Positions 14,474-22,491 of a stretch of DNA of 64,000 bases are shown one piece after another. Below the pieces are notes generated by a model. The model was given only the letters and a program-made list of their open reading frames with translations, searched no databases and had not been told where the DNA came from. Origin of the DNA: JBFAPK01 sp040676675 (lineage in GTDB: Bacteria > Actinomycetota > Actinomycetes > Mycobacteriales > Micromonosporaceae); the NCBI RefSeq assembly GCF_040676675.1, contig NZ_JBFAPK010000003.1, positions 1 through 64,000 of the forward strand, in the 5' to 3' direction. The translations under genes and the position numbers were made by a program. Every line of letters begins with the position of its first letter. Position 1 is the stretch's first letter.

Positions 14474-15343
14474 GTGAATGACGGTGCTGCCATCGGAACC
14501 GCCCCGCCCACGGACCGGGTCCTCGACCTGTTCCAGGGCATCCGGCTGACCCCGACCCAGCGGCGCATCGCGCACAGCCTGGTGCAGCACGCCACCTCCG
14601 CCGCGTACCTGTCGGCCGCCGAGGTCGCCGAGCTGGCCCGGGTGAGTCAGCCCTCGGTGACCCGCTTCGCGATGGCGCTCGGCTACGACGGCTATCCGGC
14701 ACTGCGCCGGCGGCTGCGCGAGATCACTGGTACGGGATCCGTCCCGCCGACCGGCGCCTCGCCCGGCGACAACGAGATGCAACGCGCCATCCGCGCCGAG
14801 GCGGGCAACCTGCACCGGCTGGCCGACCAGCTCGCCGACCGGGACCGGATCACCGCCGCGGGCTCGCTGCTCGCCGCCACCCGACCCCTGCCGGTCCTCG
14901 GCCTGCGCGCCGCCGCGCCGCTGGCCGCCTACTTCGCCTACTTCGCCGCCAAGGTCCATCCGGACGTCCGGGTACTGGACTCGGGAGGCAGCCTGCTGAC
15001 CGACCGGCTGGAGCAGGCCCGGGCCGCCGGGGCGACCGCCCTGCTGGCCATCGTGCTGCCGCGCTACCCGCGCGAGTCGCTGGACGCCCTGCACGCGGCG
15101 CGGGCGGCGGGACTGGCCGTCGTGGTGATCACCGACTCGGCGGTCAGCCCCGCGGCCGAGTACGCCGACGTCACGCTCGACGCGGCCGTCGGCGCGCAGC
15201 TCGTCTTCGACCTGCACACCGCCCCGATGGCGTTGTCCATGGTGGTGCTCCAGGCGATCTGCGACGCCGCCCCCGCCGAGACCCAGCGCCGACTGGAGGA
15301 GTTCGAACGCTCCGCCGCCCAACGCCAGTTGTTCGTCGGTTGA
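14474..15343 (+). CDS. RpiR/MurR-family transcriptional regulator of the hut cluster
   Basis: The 289-residue protein has an N-terminal RpiR helix-turn-helix (SAAEVAELARVSQPSVTRFAMALGYDGYPALRRRL) and a C-terminal SIS domain (about 125-265) that normally senses a phosphosugar or related ligand. GTG 14474 is the start. It is immediately upstream of hutU in the same direction and is therefore the likely hut regulator, in place of the GntR-type HutC of proteobacteria. Whether it represses or activates is not visible. Confidence 0.88.
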   Translation: MNDGAAIGTAPPTDRVLDLFQGIRLTPTQRRIAHSLVQHATSAAYLSAAEVAELARVSQPSVTRFAMALGYDGYPALRRRLREITGTGSVPPTGASPGDNEMQRAIRAEAGNLHRLADQLADRDRITAAGSLLAATRPLPVLGLRAAAPLAAYFAYFAAKVHPDVRVLDSGGSLLTDRLEQARAAGATALLAIVLPRYPRESLDALHAARAAGLAVVVITDSAVSPAAEYADVTLDAAVGAQLVFDLHTAPMALSMVVLQAICDAAPAETQRRLEEFERSAAQRQLFVG

Positions 15344-15358
15344 CCGTAACCGCCGGAA

Positions 15359-15392
15359 CCCGCCCGCGCCGAGGCTCCTCGACGCGGGCGGG
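15359..15392 (+). terminator. hairpin in the rpiR-hutU gap (attenuator or terminator)
   Basis: CCCGCCCGCG (15359-15368) pairs perfectly with CGCGGGCGGG (15383-15392), and GAGG/CCTC adds an inner stem. It ends 24 bases before the hutU start, with the GGAGGA ribosome site after it. It has no U tract, so it may partly terminate rpiR transcription or stabilise the hut mRNA. Confidence 0.55.
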
Positions 15393-15416
15393 CCGGGAGC
15401 CGTCAGGAGGAAAGCG

Positions 15417-17093
15417 ATGCCCGAGCCGATCCGCGCGCCGCGCGGTACCGCTCTCACCGCCAAGGGCTGGCCGCAGGAGGCCGCCCTGCGGATGCTGATG
15501 AACAACCTCGACCCGGACGTCGCCGAGCGCCCCGAGGACCTGGTGGTCTACGGCGGCACCGGGCGGGCCGCCCGGGACTGGCCGTCGTACCACGCGCTGG
15601 TCCGTACGCTGCGGGAACTCGCCGACGACGAGACGATGCTGGTGCAGTCCGGCCGGCCCGTCGGGGTGCTGCGCACGCACGAGTGGGCGCCCCGGGTGCT
15701 GCTGGCCAACTCCAACCTCGTCGGCGACTGGGCCACCTGGCCGGAGTTCCGCCGGCTGGAGCAGCTCGGCCTGACCATGTACGGCCAGATGACCGCCGGA
15801 TCGTGGATCTACATCGGCACCCAGGGCATCCTCCAGGGCACGTACGAGACGTTCGCCGCCGTCGCCGCGAAGCTCGCCGCGGCCGGCGGCACGCCCGAAC
15901 CCGGCACCGGCAGCCTGGCCGGGACGCTGACCCTCACCGCCGGCTGCGGCGGCATGGGCGGGGCGCAGCCGCTCGCGGTCACCATGAACGGCGGGGCCGT
16001 GATCGTCGTCGACGTGGACCCGAGCCGGCTGGCGCGCCGGGTGCAGACCCGCTACCTCGACGTGGTCGCGGACTCGCTGGACGAGGCGGTGGCGCTGGCG
16101 GTGGCGGCCAAGCGGAAGCGGCGCGCCCTCTCGGTCGGCGTGGTCGGCAACGCCGCGACCGTCTTCCCCGAACTGCTGCGCCGGGGCGTCGAGATCGACA
16201 TCGTCACCGACCAGACCAGCGCCCACGACCCGCTGTCGTACCTGCCGGAGGGGGTCGAGCTGGCCGACGCGGCGGCGTACGCGGCCGCCAAGCCGGCCGA
16301 GTTCACCGAGCGGGCCCGCGCCTCGATGGCGAAGCACGTGGCGGCGATGGTCGGCTTCCTCGACGCCGGCGCCGAGGTCTTCGACTACGGCAACTCGATC
16401 CGCGGCGAGGCGCAACTCGGCGGGTACGAGCGGGCCTTCGACTTCCCCGGCTTCGTACCGGCGTACATCCGGCCGCTCTTCTGCGCCGGCAAGGGGCCGT
16501 TCCGCTGGGCCGCGCTCTCCGGCGACCCGGCCGACATCGCCGCCACCGACCGGGCGGTGCTCGACCTCTTCGGCGAGAACGACGCGCTGGCCCGGTGGAT
16601 CCGGCTCGCTGGCGAGCGGGTCGCCTTCCAGGGGCTGCCCGCCCGGATCTGCTGGCTCGGCTACGGCGAACGGGACGTCGCCGGGGTCCGCTTCAACGAG
16701 ATGGTCGCCTCCGGCGAGCTCTCCGCCCCGGTCGTGATCGGCCGCGACCACCTGGACGCCGGCTCGGTCGCCTCCCCGTACCGGGAGACCGAGGCGATGG
16801 CCGACGGCTCCGACGCCATCGCCGACTGGCCGCTGCTCAACGCCCTGGTCAACACCGCCAGCGGCGCCTCCTGGGTCTCCATCCACCACGGCGGCGGGGT
16901 CGGCATCGGCCGCTCCATCCACGCCGGCCAGGTCTGCGTCGCCGACGGCACCGCGCTGGCCGGGCAGAAGATCGAACGGGTGCTCAGCAACGACCCGGCG
17001 ATGGGCGTGCTCCGGCACGTCGACGCCGGCTACCCCGAGGCCCGTACCGTCGCCGAGGCCACCGGCCTGCGCGTCCCGACCGCCGAGCGATGA
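15417..17093 (+). CDS. hutU: urocanate hydratase
   Basis: The 558-residue NAD+-dependent enzyme converts urocanate to 4-imidazolone-5-propionate, the second step of histidine catabolism. The family sequence is clear throughout: LTMYGQMTAGSWIYIGTQGILQGTYE, a glycine-rich NAD segment TLTAGCGGMGGAQPLAVTMNGG and ISIHHGGGVGIG-like residues. A strong ribosome site (CAGGAGGAAAG) precedes the ATG. It heads the catabolic genes after the regulator; its stop overlaps an upstream ATG of the next gene. Confidence 0.97.
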   Translation: MPEPIRAPRGTALTAKGWPQEAALRMLMNNLDPDVAERPEDLVVYGGTGRAARDWPSYHALVRTLRELADDETMLVQSGRPVGVLRTHEWAPRVLLANSNLVGDWATWPEFRRLEQLGLTMYGQMTAGSWIYIGTQGILQGTYETFAAVAAKLAAAGGTPEPGTGSLAGTLTLTAGCGGMGGAQPLAVTMNGGAVIVVDVDPSRLARRVQTRYLDVVADSLDEAVALAVAAKRKRRALSVGVVGNAATVFPELLRRGVEIDIVTDQTSAHDPLSYLPEGVELADAAAYAAAKPAEFTERARASMAKHVAAMVGFLDAGAEVFDYGNSIRGEAQLGGYERAFDFPGFVPAYIRPLFCAGKGPFRWAALSGDPADIAATDRAVLDLFGENDALARWIRLAGERVAFQGLPARICWLGYGERDVAGVRFNEMVASGELSAPVVIGRDHLDAGSVASPYRETEAMADGSDAIADWPLLNALVNTASGASWVSIHHGGGVGIGRSIHAGQVCVADGTALAGQKIERVLSNDPAMGVLRHVDAGYPEARTVAEATGLRVPTAER

Positions 17094-17104
17094 GGGAGGA
17101 TCCG

Positions 17105-18352
17105 GTGTCGTCACAGCCCGCGTCGTCGCAGCCCGTGGCGGACGCGCCGCTGGTCGAGCGGTTCCGGGCCAGCTGGGACGAGATCGCCCCGATCGGCCGG
17201 GACCCGGGCAGCGGCGGCTACCTGCGGTACGCCTGGACCGAGCCGGAGCTGCGGCTGCGCGAGTGGTTCCGGCGGCAGGCCGCGCTGCGGGGGCTGCCGG
17301 TCGAGTCCGACGGCAACGGCAACCTCTTCGCCTGGTACGCCCCGGCGGGCGCGGACGGTCCCGCCGTGCTGCTCGGGTCGCACTTCGACTCGGTACCGCA
17401 CGGCGGCGGCTACGACGGCCCGCTCGGAATCGTCAGCGCCCTGCTCGCCCTCGACGAGGTACGCGCCCGAGGGCTGGACCCGCGCCGCCCGGTCGGGGTG
17501 GCCGCCTTCGCCGAGGAGGAGGGCTCCCGCTTCGGCGTACCCTGCCTCGGTTCCCGCCTGCTCACCGGCGCGCTCGACGCCGAGCGGGCGGCGGCGCTGA
17601 CCGACCGCGACGGCGTCACCCTGGCCGAGGCGATGGGCGGCCGGCCGGCGGGGGCCCGGCCCGAGCTGCTCGCCCGCGTCGGCGCCTTCGTCGAGCTGCA
17701 CATCGAGCAGGGGCGCGCCCTGGTCGACCTGGGCGCGCCGGTCGGGGTGGCGAGCGGGATCTGGCCGCACGGCCGCTGGCGGCTGGACGTGACCGGCGAG
17801 GCCAACCACGCCGGTACGACCCGGATGGCCGACCGGCACGACCCGATGCTCACCTTCGCGTTCGCGGTGCTGGCGGCGAACAAGGAGGCGCGGCTGCGCG
17901 ACGCGCACGCCACGGTCGGCCGGGTACTGGTCGAGCCGAACGCCACCAACGCCATCCCGGCCCTGGTACGCGGCTGGCTGGACGCCCGGGCGGCCGACGC
18001 CGCCACCCTCGACGGCCTGGTCGACGCGGTACGGCGGCGGGTCGACGAACGGGCGGCCCGGGACGGTACCGCGGTGGCCTGGACGGCGGAGTCGGTGACC
18101 CCGCCCGTGGCGTTCGACGGCGGGCTGGCCGGGGAGCTCGGGCGGCTCCTCGGCGGCGGGGTACCGGTGCTGCCGACCGCGGCCGGCCACGACGCCGGGG
18201 TGCTCTCGGCGCACGTACCGACGGCGATGCTCTTCGTCCGCAACCCGACCGGCGTCTCGCACTCGCCGGCCGAGGCGGCGACCGACGCGGACTGCGCGGC
18301 CGGCGTGGCGGCCCTCGCCGACGTGCTGGCGGAGCTGGCATGCCGCCCCTGA
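17105..18352 (+). CDS. allantoate amidohydrolase-like M20 hydrolase within the hut operon
   Basis: This 415-residue M20-family metal hydrolase resembles allantoate amidohydrolase and N-carbamoyl amino acid hydrolases. The metal ligands are visible: GSHFDSVPHGG (His, Asp), AEEEGSRF (Glu-Glu) and ELHIEQG (His), plus a late His in GVSHSPAEA. I chose GTG 17105, with AGGGAGGA 4 bases upstream, over the overlapping ATG 17090. It lies between hutU and hutF, and no HutG (formylglutamate deformylase) gene is present, so it may hydrolyse N-formylglutamate or N-formiminoglutamate. That assignment is inference from context and from similar actinobacterial hut clusters. Confidence 0.88.
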   Translation: MSSQPASSQPVADAPLVERFRASWDEIAPIGRDPGSGGYLRYAWTEPELRLREWFRRQAALRGLPVESDGNGNLFAWYAPAGADGPAVLLGSHFDSVPHGGGYDGPLGIVSALLALDEVRARGLDPRRPVGVAAFAEEEGSRFGVPCLGSRLLTGALDAERAAALTDRDGVTLAEAMGGRPAGARPELLARVGAFVELHIEQGRALVDLGAPVGVASGIWPHGRWRLDVTGEANHAGTTRMADRHDPMLTFAFAVLAANKEARLRDAHATVGRVLVEPNATNAIPALVRGWLDARAADAATLDGLVDAVRRRVDERAARDGTAVAWTAESVTPPVAFDGGLAGELGRLLGGGVPVLPTAAGHDAGVLSAHVPTAMLFVRNPTGVSHSPAEAATDADCAAGVAALADVLAELACRP

Positions 18353-19746
18353 CCGCCCTGACGGACGCGCGGCTGCACGCCGAACACGCCTGGCTGGGCC
18401 ACGACTCAAACCGGCCCGACGACAACGCGCCCGGCGGCGACGGGCCCGGCGGCCTGGACCGGATCGCCGAGGACGTCCTGATCGAGGTCGTCGCCGGGCG
18501 GATCGCCGCCGTCACGGCCGGGGTACGCCCCGCGCCGGCCGACGCACTCCGGCTGACCGGACTCACCCTGCCCGGGCTCGCCAACGCCCACTCGCACGCC
18601 TTCCACCGGGCGCTGCGCGGGCGCACCCACCGGGGGCGCGGCACCTTCTGGAGCTGGCGGGACCGGATGTACGAGGTCGCCGCCCGGCTCGACCCGGAGA
18701 GCTACCTGGCGCTGGCCCGGGCCACGTACGCCGAGATGGCGCTGGCCGGCGTCACCTGCGTCGGGGAGTTCCACTACCTGCACCACGCGCCGGACGGCGG
18801 CCGGTACGCGGACCCGAACGAGATGGGGACCGCGCTGGTACGGGCCGCCGCCGAGGCCGGCATCCGGATCACGCTGCTCGACACGGCGTACCTGACCGCG
18901 TCGGTGGCGGGCGAACCGCTGACCGGGCCGCAGCGGCGCTTCGGCGACGGCGACGCGGCACGCTGGGCGGAGCGGGTCGCCGCGTTCCCCACCCCCGCCG
19001 ACCACGCCCGCCTCGGCGCCGCCATCCACTCGGTCCGCGCCGTACCGGCCGAGCAGCTGCCCGAGGTGGCGCGCTGGGCCGAGGCCGCGGGCGCGCCGCT
19101 GCACGTGCACCTCTCCGAGCAGCGCGCCGAGAACGAGGCGTGCCTGGCGTACCACCGGCGGACGCCGACCGCGCTGCTCGCCGACGCGGGCGCGCTCGGT
19201 CCGCGTACCACCGCCGTGCACGCCACCCACCTGACCGCGGCCGACCGGCGCGCGCTCGGCGGGCACGGCGCCGGGGTCTGCCTCTGCCCCACCACCGAGC
19301 GGGACCTCGCCGACGGGATCGGGCCGGCGCGGGCCCTGGCCGACGCGGGCAGCCCGCTCAGCCTCGGTACCGACAGCCACGCGCTGATCGACCTCTTCGA
19401 GGAGGCCCGGGCGGTGGAGCTGGACGAGCGGCTGCGCACCGAGGAGCGCGGGCACTTCACCCCCGGCGAGCTGCTGCGCGCCGCCGGACCGGCCGGGCAC
19501 GCGGCGCTGGGCTGGCCCGACGCCGGGCGGATCGCCCCGGGCGCCCGCGCCGACCTGGTCACCGTCCGGCTGGACCGGGTACGCACCGCCGGCGTGCCGC
19601 CGATCGGCGCGGTCTTCGCGGCCACGGCCGCCGACGTCGACCATGTGATGGTGGACGGCCGGACGGTCGTGCGCGACGGCCGGCACCTCACCCTGGACGT
19701 GCCGGCCGAGCTGGCCCGGGCCATCGCCGCCGTGGTGGGCCCATGA
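18340..19746 (+). CDS. hutF: formimidoylglutamate deiminase
   Basis: The 468-residue amidohydrolase-superfamily enzyme converts N-formimino-L-glutamate to N-formyl-L-glutamate and ammonia. Key features are the metal-binding NAHSHAFHRAL, ESYLALARATYAEMALAGVTCVGEFHYLHH, HLSEQRAE and the late Asp in LGTDSHALIDL. The ATG at 18340 overlaps the previous gene by 13 bases. Its presence commits the cluster to the five-step histidine pathway. Confidence 0.94.
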   Translation: MPPLTALTDARLHAEHAWLGHDSNRPDDNAPGGDGPGGLDRIAEDVLIEVVAGRIAAVTAGVRPAPADALRLTGLTLPGLANAHSHAFHRALRGRTHRGRGTFWSWRDRMYEVAARLDPESYLALARATYAEMALAGVTCVGEFHYLHHAPDGGRYADPNEMGTALVRAAAEAGIRITLLDTAYLTASVAGEPLTGPQRRFGDGDAARWAERVAAFPTPADHARLGAAIHSVRAVPAEQLPEVARWAEAAGAPLHVHLSEQRAENEACLAYHRRTPTALLADAGALGPRTTAVHATHLTAADRRALGGHGAGVCLCPTTERDLADGIGPARALADAGSPLSLGTDSHALIDLFEEARAVELDERLRTEERGHFTPGELLRAAGPAGHAALGWPDAGRIAPGARADLVTVRLDRVRTAGVPPIGAVFAATAADVDHVMVDGRTVVRDGRHLTLDVPAELARAIAAVVGP

Positions 19747-19765
19747 GCAGCGGGAGGACGGCCGG

Positions 19766-20938
19766 ATGAGGCTCCTGGTGGAGAACATCGGCGAGCTGGT
19801 CACCAACGTGGCCGGCACCGGGAGCGGCGGGCCCCTCGGGCTGCGCCGGCACGCCGCCGTGCTGGTCGAGGAGGGCCGGATCGCCTGGATCGGCCCCTCC
19901 CGGTACGCCCCCGCCGCCGACCGCCGGCTCGACGCGGCCGGCGGGGCGGTGCTGCCCGGCTTCGTCGACAGCCACGCCCACCTGGTCTTCGCGGGCGACC
20001 GGGCCGCCGAGTTCGCCGCCCGGATGGCCGGCGAGCCCTACACCGGCGGCGGCATCCGCACCACGGTCGCCGCCACCCGCGCGGCCGGCGACGCGGAGCT
20101 GCGCGACAACGTCCGGCGCCTGCGCGACGAGGCGCTACGGCAGGGCACCACCACCATCGAGATCAAGAGCGGGTACGGCCTCAGCGTCGCCGACGAGGCC
20201 CGCTCGCTGCGGATCGCCGCCGAGTTCACCGCCGAGACCACCTTCCTCGGCGCGCACGTGGTCCCGCCCGAGTACGCCGACCGCCCGGACGACTACGTCG
20301 GCCTGGTCTGCGGGCCGATGTTGCGCGCCGCGACGCCGTACGCCCGCTGGATCGACGTCTTCTGCGAGGGGGGCGCCTTCGACGCCGACCACGCCCGCGC
20401 GATCCTCACCGTCGGCCAGGCCGCCGGGCTCGGCGTACGGCTGCACGCCAACCAGCTCGGTCCCGGTCCCGGGGTACGCCTCGCGGTGGAGCTCGGCGCG
20501 GCCAGCGCGGACCACTGCACCCACCTGTCGGAGGCCGACGTCGAGGCGCTCGCCGGCTCGGAGACGGTGGCGACGCTGCTGCCCGGGGCCGAGTTCTCGA
20601 CCCGGTCGCCGTACCCGGACGCGCGCCGCCTGCTCGACGCGGGCGCCACGGTGGCGCTCGCCACGGACTGCAACCCCGGCTCGTCGTACACCTCGTCGAT
20701 GCCGTTCTGCGTCGCGCTCGCCGTACGCGAGATGGGCATGACCCCCGCGGAGGCCGTCTGGGCGGCGACCGCCGGCGGCGCGCGGGCGCTGCGCCGCGAC
20801 GACATCGGGGTGCTGCGCCCCGGCGCGCGGGCCGACCTGATCGTCCTCGACGCCCCGTCCCACCTGCACCTGGCCTACCGGCCGGGAGTACCACTGATCG
20901 CCCAGGTCCTGCACAACGGAGTACCGCAATGGCAGTAG
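19766..20938 (+). CDS. hutI: imidazolonepropionase
   Basis: The 390-residue metal-dependent amidohydrolase opens imidazolonepropionate to formiminoglutamate. Visible motifs are the HxH pair DSHAHLVFAGDR, EIKSGYGLS, GAHVVPPEYA, the HANQLG segment and ATDCNPGSSYTSSMP with the catalytic Asp. GGAGGACGGCCGG before the ATG provides a ribosome site. It overlaps hutH by 10 bases. Confidence 0.96.
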   Translation: MRLLVENIGELVTNVAGTGSGGPLGLRRHAAVLVEEGRIAWIGPSRYAPAADRRLDAAGGAVLPGFVDSHAHLVFAGDRAAEFAARMAGEPYTGGGIRTTVAATRAAGDAELRDNVRRLRDEALRQGTTTIEIKSGYGLSVADEARSLRIAAEFTAETTFLGAHVVPPEYADRPDDYVGLVCGPMLRAATPYARWIDVFCEGGAFDADHARAILTVGQAAGLGVRLHANQLGPGPGVRLAVELGAASADHCTHLSEADVEALAGSETVATLLPGAEFSTRSPYPDARRLLDAGATVALATDCNPGSSYTSSMPFCVALAVREMGMTPAEAVWAATAGGARALRRDDIGVLRPGARADLIVLDAPSHLHLAYRPGVPLIAQVLHNGVPQWQ

Positions 20939-22467
20939 TGACAGTCCAGCCCACCGGGGTTTCCCCCGCCGACGTCCTGGCGGTGGCCCGGTCCGGCGCC
21001 ACCGTGGCGCTCGACCCCGCCACCGTGACGGCGATGTCGACCAGCCGCGAGATCGTGGACCGCATCGAGCGGGACGGACGGCCCGTGTACGGCGTCTCGA
21101 CCGGCTTCGGCGCGCTGGCCAACACCTCGATCGCCCCGCAGCGCCGGGCCGAGCTGCAACACGCGCTGATCCGCTCGCACGCCGCCGGGGTCGGGGCGCC
21201 GATGCCGCGCGAGGTGGTCCGGGCGATGATGCTGCTGCGGATCCGGTCCCTGGCGCTCGGGCACTCCGGGGTACGCCCGCTGGTCGCGCAGGCCCTCGTC
21301 GACCTGCTCAACCACGACGTCACCCCATGGGTACCGGAGCACGGCTCGCTCGGCGCCTCCGGCGACCTGGCCCCGCTGGCGCACTGCGCGCTGGTCCTGC
21401 TCGGCGAGGGCTGGACCGTCGGGCCGGACGGCACCCGGCAGGAGGCGGCGGCGGCGCTGCGGGCGGCCGGGCTCGCCCCGATCGAGCTGGCCGCCAAGGA
21501 AGGGCTCGCGCTGATCAACGGTACCGACGGCATGCTCGGCATGCTGCTGCTCGCCAGCTCCGACGCCGCGCACCTGTTCACGATGGCCGACGTCACGGCG
21601 GCGCTGGCGATCGAGGCGATGCTCGGTACCGACCGTCCGTTCCAGCCCGAGCTGCACGCCATCCGGCCGCACCCCGGGCAGGCCGTCTCGGCCGCCAACA
21701 TCCACCGGCTGCTCCAGCACTCGGCGATCATGGACTCGCACCGGAACGACCTGGCGCACGCGGTCCAGGACGCGTACTCGATGCGCTGCGCGCCGCAGGT
21801 CGCCGGCGCCGCCCGGGACACCCTCGGCTTCGTCGAGGGCGTCGCCGCGCGGGAGCTGCGCTCGGTCGTGGACAACCCGGTGGTGCTCCCGGATGGGCGG
21901 GTCGAGTCGACCGGCAACTTCCACGGGGCGCCGCTCGGCTTCGCCGCCGACTTCCTCGCCATCGCCGCCGCCGAGGTCGGGGCGATCGCCGAGCGGCGGG
22001 TGGACCGGCTGCTCGACGTCACCCGCTCCCGCGAACTGCCGGCGTTCCTGACCCCGGACCCGGGCGTCAACTCCGGGCTGATGATCGCCCAGTACACGGC
22101 GGCCGGGATCGTCGCGGAGAACCGCCGGCTCGCCGCGCCCGCCTCGGTCGACTCGCTGCCGACCAGCGGGATGCAGGAGGACCACGTCTCGATGGGCTGG
22201 GCGGCGACCAAGAAGCTGCGTACCGTCCTCGACAACCTGACCAGCCTGCTCGCGGTGGAGCTGCTCGCGGCGGTACGGGGGCTCCAGCTGCGGGCCCCGC
22301 TGACCGCCTCCCCGGCCGGGCGCGCCGCGGTCGCCGCCGTACGGGAGTTCGCCGGCGACCCGGGGCCGGACATCTTCCTCGCCCCGGCGATGGAGTCCGC
22401 CCGCGCCGCGATCTCCGGGCGGAAGCTGCGGAGCGCGATCGAGGCGGAGGTCGGCCCGCTGGGTTGA
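20929..22467 (+). CDS. hutH: histidine ammonia-lyase
   Basis: The 512-residue enzyme deaminates L-histidine to urocanate. The Ala-Ser-Gly triad (143-145, within LGASGDLAPL) cyclises to the MIO cofactor, and the essential Tyr is in RPVYGVSTGFG. Length is normal. It is the last gene of the cluster although it catalyses the first step. It overlaps hutI and converges with the M48 protease gene 24 bases on. Confidence 0.97.
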   Translation: MAVVTVQPTGVSPADVLAVARSGATVALDPATVTAMSTSREIVDRIERDGRPVYGVSTGFGALANTSIAPQRRAELQHALIRSHAAGVGAPMPREVVRAMMLLRIRSLALGHSGVRPLVAQALVDLLNHDVTPWVPEHGSLGASGDLAPLAHCALVLLGEGWTVGPDGTRQEAAAALRAAGLAPIELAAKEGLALINGTDGMLGMLLLASSDAAHLFTMADVTAALAIEAMLGTDRPFQPELHAIRPHPGQAVSAANIHRLLQHSAIMDSHRNDLAHAVQDAYSMRCAPQVAGAARDTLGFVEGVAARELRSVVDNPVVLPDGRVESTGNFHGAPLGFAADFLAIAAAEVGAIAERRVDRLLDVTRSRELPAFLTPDPGVNSGLMIAQYTAAGIVAENRRLAAPASVDSLPTSGMQEDHVSMGWAATKKLRTVLDNLTSLLAVELLAAVRGLQLRAPLTASPAGRAAVAAVREFAGDPGPDIFLAPAMESARAAISGRKLRSAIEAEVGPLG

Positions 22468-22491
22468 GCCGGGACCGGGCCCGCCGGCGGA

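Noticed and set aside
14409..22467. The hut cluster as a recently acquired island
   Set aside because: Base composition and codon use match the flanks, no mobile-element genes or tRNA edges adjoin it, and similar clusters are common in actinobacteria.
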